Notes: generated from the sequence alone by a model not told the origin. DNA of 43,960 nt from an uncultured Clostridium sp. (GCA_900547035.1 URFM01000029.1:1-43960); one strand, 5' to 3'; shown: positions 15,898 through 24,876, counted from the first letter of the stretch. Numbers and translations: made by a program.

Positions 15898-16527
15898 TTA
15901 CTTCTGTTCTTCCGGCTGAGGAGGATTCTGCCCCTCCGCTTCTTCCGGACGGGTCAGCCCTCCTGCCAACTCCTTGCGGTTGGAGGAGACAATATCATAA
16001 CTGGACTGAAGAGAATTCATCAAAGAGTCAAACCGTCCTCTGGCTCCCTCCATAGTATGGTTGATGATAGTCTGAAGGCTGTTCAGCATATCATCGGTAT
16101 ACTGGATCGAACCCTGACGAATGGCATTCGCATCATTGACCGCCTGATCTACAATGGCCTGAGCCTGCATATTGGCCTGTTCCACCACCTCGTTTGCGTG
16201 GGCGTAGGCTCTCTGCATAATTTCATGTTCATTGACCATCTCACTGGTTTGAGCGTTCGCCTCGGCAACCATGGAATCAGCCTGTTTCTTGGCATCCGAC
16301 ATAATCGCATCCGCCTGAGCCTGGGCCTCTCCCAGAATAGTATCCTGCTGGCTGATGATCTTCTGGTACTTTTTGATTTCATCCGGAATACGCAGGCGCA
16401 ATTCCACCAGAAGTTCCTCTAATTCCTCCTTGTTGACAATGATCTTTGTATTGGACAGTGCCTGATATTTACAGGAATCGATATACTCCTCAATTTCACT
16501 GATTAACTGCTCAATTCTGCTCATCAT
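15898..16527 (-). CDS. Coiled-coil protein (DivIVA-like / V-type ATPase subunit-H-like annotation)
   Basis: A 209-residue hydrophilic protein dominated by one long predicted coiled coil (~45-175). Repeats of AQADAIMSDAKKQADSMVAEA character have alanine and glutamine in heptad positions. The N-terminal ~30 residues (RIEQLISEIEEYIDSCK) may be a membrane- or partner-binding tip, and the tail is Pro/Glu/Gln-rich. Similar proteins are annotated as DivIVA-like or as ATPase subunit H in Clostridia; neither implies an ATPase here because no nucleotide motif is present. GAGAAAGGGA precedes the ATG. It lies downstream of rsmD-coaD, probably in the same operon, and ends five bases from ylbJ (convergent). 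Confidence 0.7.
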   Translation of the reverse strand: MMSRIEQLISEIEEYIDSCKYQALSNTKIIVNKEELEELLVELRLRIPDEIKKYQKIISQQDTILGEAQAQADAIMSDAKKQADSMVAEANAQTSEMVNEHEIMQRAYAHANEVVEQANMQAQAIVDQAVNDANAIRQGSIQYTDDMLNSLQTIINHTMEGARGRFDSLMNSLQSSYDIVSSNRKELAGGLTRPEEAEGQNPPQPEEQK

Positions 16528-16566
16528 TTCCCTTTCTCCTCATTTCCTGACACGATTAAATTCCAT

Positions 16567-17046
16567 TTACTTGGAAAGTTTCATCCTCATCCGTTCTGCT
16601 ACATAAGGATGAACAAATGCGGAAATATCTCCGCCTCCGGCCGCGATCTCCTTAACGATACTGGAACTCAAATAAGAATATCTCAGATTTGTGGTTAAAA
16701 ACAAAGTATCTACTTCCGGAGCCATAACCCGGTTGGTCTGGGCCATCTGAAGCTCATACTCGAAATCTGTAATTGCCCGCAGTCCGCGGACAATAATCTG
16801 AGCCTCATTTTTCCGCACAAAATCAATCAAAAGACCCGCAAAAGACTGAACCTCCACATTCGGAAGGTCTGCGGTAACCTCTTTTAACATATTAACACGT
16901 TCCTCAACGGAAAACAATGGAGATTTTGCCCGATTATTCAAAACTCCAATAATTACTTTATCAAAAATTTGGGATGTACGTTCCACAATATCCAAATGTC
17001 CCATAGTAACCGGGTCAAAACTCCCGGGGTATACTGCTGTTTTCAT
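16567..17046 (-). CDS. coaD: Phosphopantetheine adenylyltransferase
   Basis: A 159-residue CoaD, the fourth step of coenzyme A synthesis (4'-phosphopantetheine plus ATP to dephospho-CoA). The nucleotidyltransferase motif [11 protein letters not shown] opens the protein and the second motif is [11 protein letters not shown] (ISSTxVR/KE type). [12 protein letters not shown] is a family hallmark. Its ATG abuts the rsmD stop codon with no gap, so the two are co-translated as in many Firmicutes. Confidence 0.97.
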   Translation of the reverse strand: MKTAVYPGSFDPVTMGHLDIVERTSQIFDKVIIGVLNNRAKSPLFSVEERVNMLKEVTADLPNVEVQSFAGLLIDFVRKNEAQIIVRGLRAITDFEYELQMAQTNRVMAPEVDTLFLTTNLRYSYLSSSIVKEIAAGGGDISAFVHPYVAERMRMKLSK

Positions 17047-17607
17047 CTACTCCTCTTTTCTCACGGCAAATACATGCCGATTGGTTTTATATTCTTTATC
17101 CCGGACCAGCGCATAACCCTCTTCGTTCAGCCAGGAAAAATCCGTATTCTTAGAAGCCTCCATCACAAACAGCGTCTGCCCGGTTGACAGGGAGGAATTT
17201 TTCAAACAGGATAATACCCGACGTTCCAGATCATGATTATAAGGCGGATCCATAAAAATAATATCAAATGGCTCACAGCGCCCTTCCAGCCGTTTCAAGC
17301 AGACAAAGACGTCGCCCTCCATTACATTTGCCCGGTCCTCCAAATGAGTGCTGGAAAGATTCTCACGAATGCATCTTAAGGCTTCTTTCTGATTTTCGAC
17401 CAGAACCGCTTCTCTGGCGCCTCTGCTTAAAGCTTCAATCGCAATGGCGCCGCTTCCTGAAAACAGATCCAGAAATCTGCAGCCCGGAATCCGCGGCTGC
17501 AGCATATTAAATAAGGTTTCTTTAATACGGTCTGTTGTGGGTCTTGTGTCCATGCCTTCCGGCGTTTTTAAAAGCAGCCTTCTGGCGCTGCCGGCAATCA
17601 CTCTCAT
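17047..17607 (-). CDS. rsmD: 16S rRNA (guanine-966-N2)-methyltransferase
   Basis: A 186-residue RsmD. It opens MRVIAGSARR, has the SAM motif LDLFSGSGAIAIEAL and the N-methyltransferase catalytic motif DPPY (in FMDPPYN). It methylates G966 of 16S rRNA during 30S assembly. The ATG at 17607 follows AAAGGAGTGC; eleven upstream in-frame codons lack a ribosome site. It is first in the rsmD-coaD-coiled-coil operon. Confidence 0.95.
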   Translation of the reverse strand: MRVIAGSARRLLLKTPEGMDTRPTTDRIKETLFNMLQPRIPGCRFLDLFSGSGAIAIEALSRGAREAVLVENQKEALRCIRENLSSTHLEDRANVMEGDVFVCLKRLEGRCEPFDIIFMDPPYNHDLERRVLSCLKNSSLSTGQTLFVMEASKNTDFSWLNEEGYALVRDKEYKTNRHVFAVRKEE

Positions 17608-17639
17608 TAACTGCACTCCTTTATTTTTCCATCCACACA

Positions 17640-17668
17640 AGTATAATATGAAAATGCCTTTAAAACAA
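17640..17668 (-). promoter_or_regulatory. sigma-A promoter of rsmD-coaD
   Basis: TTGTTT (17668-17663), a 17-base spacer and TATACT (17645-17640) on the minus strand, about 33 bases from the rsmD start. Confidence 0.6.
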
Positions 17669-17745
17669 GTTTTTTTTGCGCTTCTCTCAAAAAAACACTG
17701 TATACGGCCTTTCCTAAGTTTTGGCAGTTTACGCAGAACCTTCTA

Positions 17746-17774
17746 GTGTATTTCATCTGAATTCACACATAATA
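17746..17774 (+). promoter_or_regulatory. putative sigma-G-type promoter of the SASP gene
   Basis: GTGTA (17746-17750), a 17-base spacer and CATAATA (17768-17774). The -10 matches the forespore CATnnTA consensus; the -35 departs by one base from the GNATA-type element. SASP genes are classic sigma-G targets. Confidence 0.5.
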
Positions 17775-17846
17775 GCATTGTAACACAAAACAAGCCGCCG
17801 GCCAAAAACGGCAGACGGCAAAACCACAATAAGGAGGGTGTTATTT

Positions 17847-18050
17847 ATGACAAACAATTCCAACAAAACAAACGTGCCTGAGGCTAAAGAAGCAATGGAC
17901 AAGTTCAAGATGGAAGTTGCAAATGAACTTGGCGTGCCGTTAAGCAATGGATATAACGGAAATCTGACCTCAGCGCAGAACGGCTCTGTGGGCGGTTATA
18001 TGGTTAAAAAAATGATCGAGGCACAGGAGCGTCAGATGGCCGGAAAGTAA
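17847..18050 (+). CDS. Alpha/beta-type small acid-soluble spore protein
   Basis: A 67-residue SASP that coats and protects forespore DNA from UV and chemical damage. The germination-protease type segment (KFKMEVANELGV) and the second conserved motif (NGYNGNLTSAQNGSVGGYMVKKMI) are both present. AAGGAGGG lies nine bases before the ATG at 17847. It is monocistronic with a sigma-G-like promoter and a strong terminator, which is typical for ssp genes. Confidence 0.93.
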   Translation: MTNNSNKTNVPEAKEAMDKFKMEVANELGVPLSNGYNGNLTSAQNGSVGGYMVKKMIEAQERQMAGK

Positions 18051-18077
18051 AGCTTTCCGCCAGATGAAATGAAAGAG

Positions 18078-18119
18078 CTCCCCGGACTGTCAATCTGCGG
18101 TCCGGAGAGTTCTTTTTTA
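18078..18119 (+). terminator. terminator of the SASP gene
   Basis: CTCCCCGGAC and GTCCGGAGAG form a 10-bp stem with one mismatch and a 12-base loop, followed by TTCTTTTTT. It overlaps the stop codon of the convergent nitroreductase. Confidence 0.85.
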
Positions 18120-18632
18120 TTGGATGAACACAACTTTTCCGATCCGTTCTTTCTCAGAAGGAGCGGCAGCGGCATATCCCAGGGCAGCCATGCCGTAAAC
18201 GATATGATCGTCCGGAATCCGGAATTCTTTTAAAATAGCGCGAACAGCGGGTTCGTCGCAAATTCCCTGAAGCTGATTGATCCAAACAGAGCCGATCCCC
18301 AGGGAATGAGCCGCCAGAAAGATATTTTCCAGAGCGCAGGCGTCGTCTTCTTTTCCAAAATGGCTGTCCTTCTGATTGGAAGGGATAATCAAAGCTGCCG
18401 GACGGTACATGTCGTATCCGGAACGGTTCAGCACAGAAGAAATAGCCTTGGCCAGGCTCTGAATCTTTTCCGGATTAGTTATCACTGTAAACTGCCATGT
18501 CTGCAGTCCCATACCGCTGGGCGCGTGAAGGGCTGCCTGAATCATCAGATCCAGATCTTCTTTCGCAATGGGCTGTTCTTTGAAGGAACGAATGCTTCTT
18601 CTGGTTAAAATGGTTTGAATAGTCTCGTTCAT
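18117..18632 (-). CDS. Nitroreductase family protein
   Basis: A 171-residue FMN-dependent nitroreductase-fold protein. The N-terminal RRSIRSFKEQPI, the HAPSGMGLQTW segment and the AAHSLGIGSVWI and GMAALGYAAA segments are typical of the NfsA/FRase superfamily. Substrates range from flavins to nitroaromatics and quinones and cannot be assigned. It follows recG with a 45-base gap on the same strand and may be the last gene of the yloU-fakA-recG transcript. Confidence 0.88.
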   Translation of the reverse strand: MNETIQTILTRRSIRSFKEQPIAKEDLDLMIQAALHAPSGMGLQTWQFTVITNPEKIQSLAKAISSVLNRSGYDMYRPAALIIPSNQKDSHFGKEDDACALENIFLAAHSLGIGSVWINQLQGICDEPAVRAILKEFRIPDDHIVYGMAALGYAAAAPSEKERIGKVVFIQ

Positions 18633-18677
18633 AAAAACACTCCTTTCACACAGCTGCTTTACAGCCGCATTATCTGG

Positions 18678-20735
18678 TTAAAGAATCAGTTTCTCGTACT
18701 TTTTTTCTATATAGAAATCCAGCTTTTGCTTCAGCTCCTGGTGCTCAGGACGAGACAGCTCCGGGTCCTGATCCAAAAGCTGGTTTACCTCTTCAGAGAC
18801 AGATTTTAAAAGTGGCGCATCCGTAAAGATATCCGCAAGCTTAAATTCCAGATCACCGCTCTGACGCATTCCAAAAATATCACCGGGACCACGCAGCTTC
18901 AGATCCTGTGAGGCAATATAAAATCCATCGTTAGAATGGTTTAAGATATCCAGACGTTTGCTGACGCCCTCCTCCCCGGAACAGTTGACCATGATGCAAT
19001 AGGACTGAAAATCCCCTCTTCCAACCCGTCCTCTCAGCTGGTGCAGCTGAGCCAGGCCAAAACGCTCGGCATTTTCTATCATCATCACCGTAGCGTTCGG
19101 CACATTGACCCCCACTTCAATTACCGTAGTAGACACCAGGACTTGGACGTCCCCTGAGGCAAACCGCTCCATAACGGCATTTTTTTCTTTCCCTTTCATC
19201 TGTCCGTGGAGATATTCCACGGTGATAGAAGAAGGCAGCTCTTTTCTCAGTTTTTTTGTGTAATCCAGCACGTTTTCCGCTTCCAGAAGCTCACTGGGTT
19301 CCACCATAGGACAGATGACATAGGCTTGACGCCCCTCCTCCACCTGCTTTCGGATAAAATCATAAGCTTTAGGCCTCCACTGAGGATTGACGACACAGTT
19401 TTTGATAGGCTGACGCCCCTGGGGCAATTGATCAATTACGGAAATATCCAGATCTCCATAGAGAATGATGGCTAAAGTTCGGGGAATCGGCGTGGCGCTC
19501 ATTACCAATATATGAGGATCCTTTCCCTTATCGGAAAATAATTCCCGCTGTCCTACGCCAAACCGATGCTGCTCGTCCGTGATCACAAGAGCCAGATTAT
19601 CATACTCCACCTTCTCCTGGATCAGGGCATGGGTTCCGATAATCAAATCTGCCAGGTGGCTGCGTATTTTCTCATATGCCTCCCGCTTTTCCTTTGCGTT
19701 CATGGAGCCGGTAATTAAAACCGTCCGAATCTCCATCCCCTGTTTGGACAGCATTTGACTAAGGGATTCGTAATGCTGCCTTGCCAGAACCTCCGTAGGA
19801 GCCATCAAAGCCGCCTGAAAGCCATTATATGCCGCCGTCAGCAATGCCAGGAAAGCCACAATAGTTTTTCCGGATCCCACATCGCCCTGGATCAGGCGAT
19901 TCATGACCAATCCGCCGCTGAGATCTGTCAGAATTTCACTCCAGGTCCTCATCTGGGCTTGGGTCAGCTTATATGGCAGACGATTCAAAAAGGTTTTCAC
20001 CTGATCCGACGGTTTCATTACATAGGAGGAAGTCCGATCCGCTTTTTTCTCATTTAGCTTGCGAACACCCGTCAGGAAAAAGAAAAATTCGTCAAATACC
20101 AGCCTCTTTCTGGCAAAGAGCAGCTGGCTTTGATCTTCGGGGAAATGGATGTGCTCCACCGCATAATTGATCTCCGCCAGCTGATGCTTCTTACGTATGT
20201 AGGACGGCATATATTCCCGTTCCAGCGTTCTCGACTCAAGGGCCTGGCGAAGAGCTTTGACGATCGCCTTGTTTCCAAGGCCTTTTGTCTGGCTGTAAAC
20301 TGGCTGCATAGAAGGAGCCAGTTCATCATAGGCCTCTTTGGAGTACACCTCCGGCTGCTCCATCACCAGGCGGCCACGCTTTCGGACGACTCTCCCGCGA
20401 AAAACGTAAAATATACCTGGTTTTAAATTGCTCTTCATATAAGGCATATTAAACCACACAATTTGAAGGGAGCCGGTGATGTCACGAATATAGACGGAAA
20501 CCATCTGCATTCGGTTGAATCGGACGAGATCCGGCGCCTTCGTCAAGGAGGCACAGACCGCCATAACCTGGTCCTCCATCAGATTTCCGACGGGAACCGG
20601 GGGGTCAAAGGTATCATATGCTCTGGGATAATCGGAAAGAAGATCCGAAATCGTGAAGACTCCAAGCTTTTCATACAGCTTTGCCGTCTTCTCTCCAATT
20701 CCCTTTAGAGAGCTGATCGGCTGGCTGTTCAGCAT
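18678..20735 (-). CDS. recG: ATP-dependent DNA helicase RecG
   Basis: A 685-residue RecG, the branch-migrating helicase that remodels stalled forks and Holliday junctions. The N-terminal wedge/OB domain (~1-230) is followed by helicase motifs: Walker A GDVGSGKT, Walker B variant DEQH, motif III SATPIPRT and motif VI QLRGRVGRG. Length is normal for the family. It overlaps the ROK gene by seven bases, indicating coupling. Confidence 0.97.
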   Translation of the reverse strand: MLNSQPISSLKGIGEKTAKLYEKLGVFTISDLLSDYPRAYDTFDPPVPVGNLMEDQVMAVCASLTKAPDLVRFNRMQMVSVYIRDITGSLQIVWFNMPYMKSNLKPGIFYVFRGRVVRKRGRLVMEQPEVYSKEAYDELAPSMQPVYSQTKGLGNKAIVKALRQALESRTLEREYMPSYIRKKHQLAEINYAVEHIHFPEDQSQLLFARKRLVFDEFFFFLTGVRKLNEKKADRTSSYVMKPSDQVKTFLNRLPYKLTQAQMRTWSEILTDLSGGLVMNRLIQGDVGSGKTIVAFLALLTAAYNGFQAALMAPTEVLARQHYESLSQMLSKQGMEIRTVLITGSMNAKEKREAYEKIRSHLADLIIGTHALIQEKVEYDNLALVITDEQHRFGVGQRELFSDKGKDPHILVMSATPIPRTLAIILYGDLDISVIDQLPQGRQPIKNCVVNPQWRPKAYDFIRKQVEEGRQAYVICPMVEPSELLEAENVLDYTKKLRKELPSSITVEYLHGQMKGKEKNAVMERFASGDVQVLVSTTVIEVGVNVPNATVMMIENAERFGLAQLHQLRGRVGRGDFQSYCIMVNCSGEEGVSKRLDILNHSNDGFYIASQDLKLRGPGDIFGMRQSGDLEFKLADIFTDAPLLKSVSEEVNQLLDQDPELSRPEHQELKQKLDFYIEKKYEKLIL

Positions 20736-21598
20736 AATGCATCCAACCCCAGCTTAATACAGCCCATAATCCCCTGATCCCCTCCAAGACTGGCGGGAAC
20801 GATATAATGTTCCAGATCCTCCAGTTCCGGAGTGCTCAGATAGCCTCCGACCATCTCCTTCACCTGACGGCGGATCAGCGGAAACAGCTGTTCCTGATGC
20901 ATAACGCCTCCGCCCAGAATAATTTTCTGAGGAGAAAGGATCATGATAAAATCTACCAGAGCCTGAGCAATATAATAGCTCTCGATTTCCCACACCAAAG
21001 GCTCGTCGGCCAGCTCGGCTGCCTTTTTTCCCCACCGCGCCTCAATGGAAGGACCGCAGGCGAAGCCTTCCAGGCAGTTGGGGTGATTGGGGCAGATCCC
21101 TCCTTTGGGGTCTTTGGGATGACGGGATAAAAGGATATGACCGCCTTCCGGATGAAGCATGCCGTGAACCAGCTTGCCGCCGCAGCAGACTCCTACTCCC
21201 ACCCCGGTTCCGATGGTGATATAAATTACATTTTCCAGTCCTCTGGCACAGCCATAGGTCATCTCGCCCAGACAGGAGCCGTTTACATCCGTATCCAGCC
21301 CAATGGGAATTGCAAGTTCCCTCTTCAGCTGACCCAGAAGATCGCAGTTGCGCCATGGGATCTTTGGGGTGTTTAAAATAAATCCATAGGTAGGGGAAGC
21401 GGGCTTAACATCCACCGGACCAAAAGCGGCGACCCCCAGCGCTCCGATCTCTTTGCTTTTAAAGTAATCCAAAATCTGCGGAATCGTCTCCTCCGGCGTA
21501 GTCGTCGGGATGGACACCTGCTCCAAAACAGAACCGTCCTCCTTGCCGACAGCACAGACCATCTTTGTTCCGCCTGCTTCCAAAGCTCCGATCAACAT
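20729..21598 (-). CDS. ROK-family sugar kinase (fructokinase-like)
   Basis: A 289-residue ROK kinase. The ATP-binding loop is GALEAGGTKMVCAVG and the active-site region is IGLDTDVNGSCLGE. The structural zinc motif has the order GGICPNHPNCLEGFACGPS. This subgroup matches Bacillus YdhR-type fructokinases, so phosphorylation of fructose or a related hexose is likely. It sits between a Bax-inhibitor-1 gene and recG in a housekeeping operon, not in a sugar operon. Confidence 0.85.
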   Translation of the reverse strand: MLIGALEAGGTKMVCAVGKEDGSVLEQVSIPTTTPEETIPQILDYFKSKEIGALGVAAFGPVDVKPASPTYGFILNTPKIPWRNCDLLGQLKRELAIPIGLDTDVNGSCLGEMTYGCARGLENVIYITIGTGVGVGVCCGGKLVHGMLHPEGGHILLSRHPKDPKGGICPNHPNCLEGFACGPSIEARWGKKAAELADEPLVWEIESYYIAQALVDFIMILSPQKIILGGGVMHQEQLFPLIRRQVKEMVGGYLSTPELEDLEHYIVPASLGGDQGIMGCIKLGLDALC

Positions 21599-21621
21599 AC
21601 TTAAATCCTCCCGAACGTAAT

Positions 21622-22329
21622 TTAATTACGCTTGTTTCCTGCAAAACGAAGAATATAAAGGAACAGATTGATAAAATCCAAATAAAGCTGAAGAGCGGAA
21701 AAAATGGAAGCCTTTGCGGCCATTTCCGGCACGCTGCCAAAATGCGCATAGTAGGCCTGGATCTTCTTTGTATCATAAGCAGTAAACAGAAGGAACAAGA
21801 AAATGCCAACCGTACATACCATGGTTTCAAACTGGCTCAAATTGATAAACAGGCTTAGAATCCAGAAACCGCACAGAAAGATCAGTCCGCCCATCATAAA
21901 GGGACGAATGGATCCGAAATTAATATTTCCAAAATATCCGATCAGCGCCATAATGCCAAAGAACAGGGCCGTGATAAAAAACACTCCCATCAGCACCGTC
22001 ACATGGAAGATCAGGAAATAGACGGAAAAAACCACACCGTTTAAAGCCGCGTAAACAAAGAACATAGCTCTGGCTGTTCCAACGCTCATTTTCTCGATCC
22101 GAGCGCTGAGATAAAATACCACCCCCAGCTCCGCAATCAAAAGGATATAAGGAAGGGCCGGAATATAGAGCAGATACAGGATTCCTCCGCTTACGCTCAG
22201 AGCCACGGAGATCGCGAAAGTAAATAAAAGTCCTGCAAACATCCATCCGAAAGTTTTTGCAGTGTATCTTCCAAGACTTTCGCCATAGGCTGAAGTCTGT
22301 GAATAGGTTTGGTTCATCATATCATTCAT
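21622..22329 (-). CDS. Bax inhibitor-1 / YccA family membrane protein
   Basis: A 235-residue protein with seven predicted membrane helices and the BI-1 hallmarks: a YTAKTFGWMFAGLL opening, GVVFSVYF and the C-terminal YDTKKI and LYLDFINLFLYILR. Bacterial members (YetJ type) are pH-sensitive calcium leak channels; that role is inferred from family. It is 18 bases after fakA and precedes the ROK kinase. The stop region lies in a 15-base palindrome (CGTAATT-T-AATTACG at 21617-21631), probably incidental. Confidence 0.93.
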   Translation of the reverse strand: MNDMMNQTYSQTSAYGESLGRYTAKTFGWMFAGLLFTFAISVALSVSGGILYLLYIPALPYILLIAELGVVFYLSARIEKMSVGTARAMFFVYAALNGVVFSVYFLIFHVTVLMGVFFITALFFGIMALIGYFGNINFGSIRPFMMGGLIFLCGFWILSLFINLSQFETMVCTVGIFLFLLFTAYDTKKIQAYYAHFGSVPEMAAKASIFSALQLYLDFINLFLYILRFAGNKRN

Positions 22330-22348
22330 AAATTTATTCTCCTTTTAT

Positions 22349-24034
22349 TTATTCTACTGAGATCAGATAATCATATACTGGCTGACCGCCCTGCTGGAGA
22401 TCTACTTCCACCTGAGGAAACTCTTCCTGAATCAGATCTGCAAGTTTTTCCGCCTTTTCTTTTTCCGCGTCGCAGCCGCGATAAATCGTGATCAGTTCGT
22501 TTGAACTGTCAACCATATGTTTTAAAGCTTCCAGCGCGGTTTCTTCCGAAAACTGCCCTGCAGCCAGAAGCCCATGATCGCCCAAAGCGATCCGGTCTCC
22601 CTCATGAATTTCATGGCCGTCAATTACCGTACTGCGCACTGCATAGGTTACCTGCAGAGTTTTTACCTGCTCCATCTCACGGATCATGTTCTGACTGTTT
22701 TCCTGCGGGGACAGATCCGGCATAAAATTGACTAGAGCGGTAATTCCCTGGGGAATCGTCTTGGAAGGAATCACAACGACCTTCTTTTTCTCTGACAGCT
22801 GAGCCGCCTGCTGGGCAGCCATAATAATATTCTTATTATTGGGAAGGATAAAAATTGTATCCGCCGGTACCTTTGCAACCGCATTCAGGAGATCCTCCGT
22901 GCTTGGATTCATGGTCTGACCGCCCTCAATAATCAGGTCGGCGCCTATTCCGTGAAAAATTTCTCCCAGACCTTCGCCGCTGGATACGGCGATAAAGCCA
23001 TAGGGCTTTTGTACGGGCTTCTCCTTTGAAAGACTTGCAATCTGCTGCGCATTGCGGATCAGACGCTCCTCGTGTTCCTCCCGCATGTTGTCAACCTTCA
23101 TTTTAGACAAAGGACCGTAGGATAAGCCCTTTTCAAAAGCTAATCCGGGATGATTGGTATGAACATGAACCTTGACAATCTCGTCATCCGAAACCACTAC
23201 AAGGGAATCGCCAATGGAGGAAAGATAGTCTTTTAATTCCTGCTCGTCATGGGCTGTAAAACCGTGTTCCGGACGGACCATAAACTCTGTACAATATCCG
23301 AAAAGAATCGGTTCAACTGAAAGAGCTGCTTTTGAAAGGTGAGCCCCGGAATCCTCTTTTTTTTCATACGCAGCCTGGTCAGAAGATTCCTGAGAAGTCA
23401 AATCAAAATCCACGGTTTTTCCGGTCAGGCCATCGTAGGCGCCTTTTACGGCCTCCATCAGTCCCTGTCCTCCGGAGTCCACTACCCCGGCCTCTTTTAG
23501 CACAGGAAGAAGCTCCGGGGTTTGGCGAAGGGCATCCTCTCCTGCTTCAATCACCAGCCGGATCATCTCCAGGATATCTTCGGTCTGTTCCGCCAGCTCC
23601 ACTCCTTTATCAGACATGCTTTTTGCAACTGTCAGAATGGTTCCTTCCTTGGGCTTCATAACAGCCTTGTAGGCGGTTTCTGTTCCACGTACCATAGCCC
23701 GGGATAAAACGGAAGGATCAATCTGCTCCGCTTCCTGGATTTCTCTGGTAAAGCCTCTCAGCAGCTGAGACAGAATCACACCGGAATTTCCTCTGGCGCC
23801 TCGCAGGGAACCGGAAGAAATGGCCTTTGCCAATGCCTTCATGTCCGGATCCTCCAGTGCGGCAACCTCCTTTGCCGCTGACAGTATCGTCAGCGTCATG
23901 TTGGTACCGGTATCACCGTCCGGCACAGGAAAAACATTCAGCTCGTTAATCCATTCTTTTTTCGCTTCCAGCCCTTTTGCGGCAGCCAGAAATGCCTGAC
24001 GCAGCTGGACAGCGTCAATCGTATTGGTAACCAC
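22349..24034 (-). CDS. fakA: Fatty acid kinase FakA (DAK2/YloV family)
   Basis: A 561-residue protein with an N-terminal DhaL-type DAK2 kinase domain. NVFPVPDGDTGTNMTLT carries the metal-binding aspartates, and GARGNSGVILSQ is the nucleotide loop. A middle domain and a C-terminal DegV-related region (FILPNNKNI) follow. FakA phosphorylates fatty acids held by FakB for incorporation into phospholipid via PlsX/PlsY. No FakB is in the window. It follows the Gls24-like gene by 14 bases, the usual yloU-yloV arrangement. Confidence 0.92.
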   Translation of the reverse strand: MVTNTIDAVQLRQAFLAAAKGLEAKKEWINELNVFPVPDGDTGTNMTLTILSAAKEVAALEDPDMKALAKAISSGSLRGARGNSGVILSQLLRGFTREIQEAEQIDPSVLSRAMVRGTETAYKAVMKPKEGTILTVAKSMSDKGVELAEQTEDILEMIRLVIEAGEDALRQTPELLPVLKEAGVVDSGGQGLMEAVKGAYDGLTGKTVDFDLTSQESSDQAAYEKKEDSGAHLSKAALSVEPILFGYCTEFMVRPEHGFTAHDEQELKDYLSSIGDSLVVVSDDEIVKVHVHTNHPGLAFEKGLSYGPLSKMKVDNMREEHEERLIRNAQQIASLSKEKPVQKPYGFIAVSSGEGLGEIFHGIGADLIIEGGQTMNPSTEDLLNAVAKVPADTIFILPNNKNIIMAAQQAAQLSEKKKVVVIPSKTIPQGITALVNFMPDLSPQENSQNMIREMEQVKTLQVTYAVRSTVIDGHEIHEGDRIALGDHGLLAAGQFSEETALEALKHMVDSSNELITIYRGCDAEKEKAEKLADLIQEEFPQVEVDLQQGGQPVYDYLISVE

Positions 24035-24048
24035 TGGTCACTTCCTCC

Positions 24049-24405
24049 TTAATCAATCACTCTTACACCTTCCACATAGACGTTGATCTTCTCCACTTCC
24101 ATGCCGGTGAATTCTTCTAATTTGTATTTCACGCTTTCAATCAGGTTGTCGCAGACAGCCGAGATGCTGACGCCATAAGATACAATGACATGGAAATCCA
24201 CGGAAATACGGTTGTCTTTTATCTGTACGTTAATGCCGTGAGTCAGGCTCTCCTTCTTCAGAAGCTTTACCAGACCATCCTTCATGCTGACCGCCGCCAT
24301 CCCCACGATTCCAAAACACTCTACTGCGGTGGTTCCCGCATAAAGCGCGATCACCTCGGGACCGATCTGAATTTCCCCCAGCTGATTGCTGATTTTCCCC
24401 TTCAT
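24049..24405 (-). CDS. Asp23/Gls24 family envelope stress protein (YloU)
   Basis: A 118-residue Asp23/Gls24-domain protein with VIALYAGTTAVECFGIVGMA, DFHVIVSYGVSI and the C-terminal VNVYVEGVRV segments. The family is linked to envelope stress and, in YloU, to membrane association. It is the first gene of the transcript leading to fakA and recG and is divergent from rpmB, the conserved Firmicutes order. Confidence 0.9.
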   Translation of the reverse strand: MKGKISNQLGEIQIGPEVIALYAGTTAVECFGIVGMAAVSMKDGLVKLLKKESLTHGINVQIKDNRISVDFHVIVSYGVSISAVCDNLIESVKYKLEEFTGMEVEKINVYVEGVRVID

Positions 24406-24474
24406 TCCTGTATTCCCCCTCTCTTTTTGCTTGCCGGTTGTTTCATCTTTCCTACAGGCAGGAACAGCCGGCAG

Positions 24475-24503
24475 GGTATAAAAATCGATGGTGTGTCACG
24501 CAA
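24475..24503 (-). promoter_or_regulatory. sigma-A promoter of the yloU-fakA-recG operon
   Basis: TTGCGT (24503-24498), a 17-base spacer and TATACC (24480-24475). An AAGCAT/ATGCTT inverted repeat lies just upstream (24506-24524). Confidence 0.55.
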
Positions 24504-24582
24504 TTTCCAAGCATAAAGTAATGCTTAGACACAGTATACACTATTTTCAGAAAAAAAGAAATAAATTTTTTGTTATTTTCGC

Positions 24583-24611
24583 TTGCAAATTTTGAGAGTT
24601 TCTGGTATCAT
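24583..24611 (+). promoter_or_regulatory. sigma-A promoter of rpmB
   Basis: TTGCAA (24583-24588), a 17-base spacer and TATCAT (24606-24611); predicted start near 24618. Confidence 0.65.
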
Positions 24612-24621
24612 ACATGTGTTG

Positions 24622-24643
24622 TGGATTTTTATGCTTAAATCCA
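24622..24643 (+). promoter_or_regulatory. leader hairpin upstream of rpmB
   Basis: TGGATTT and AAATCCA form a perfect 7-bp stem with an 8-base loop at the very 5' end of the predicted rpmB transcript, before the AAGGAGG site. It could be an autogenous control or mRNA-stability element. Confidence 0.4.
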
Positions 24644-24669
24644 AGTAACGTAATTAAGGAGGTGCAAGT

Positions 24670-24855
24670 ATGGCTAAGTGTGCAATCTGCGAAAAGGCAG
24701 CTCATTTTGGTAACAGCGTGAGCCATTCTCATAGAAGAGCCAACAAGATGTGGAAAGCGAACGTAAAATCTGTTAGGGTTAAAGTCAACGGCGGAACCCA
24801 GAGAATGTACGTATGTACTTCCTGCTTACGTTCTGGCTTAGTTGAGAGAGCGTAA
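24670..24855 (+). CDS. rpmB: 50S ribosomal protein L28
   Basis: A 61-residue L28 of the zinc-binding type: CAIC near the N-terminus and CTSC near the C-terminus give the four cysteines of a zinc ribbon. The NSVSHSHRRANKMWKANV core is diagnostic. AAGGAGGTGC precedes the ATG. The gene is monocistronic with its own promoter and terminator. Confidence 0.97.
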   Translation: MAKCAICEKAAHFGNSVSHSHRRANKMWKANVKSVRVKVNGGTQRMYVCTSCLRSGLVERA

Positions 24856-24876
24856 TTTCAATCAAAAATGAGTCGG

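Noticed and set aside
15700..16422. 240-codon plus-strand ORF rich in His/Leu/Ile
   Set aside because: Out-of-frame with ylbJ and antisense to the coiled-coil gene; its repetitive look mirrors the Ala/Gln repeats of the real gene.
21617..21631. 15-base palindrome CGTAATT-T-AATTACG
   Set aside because: It overlaps the end of the Bax-inhibitor-1 gene within an operon, has no promoter nearby and is AT-rich enough to arise by chance.
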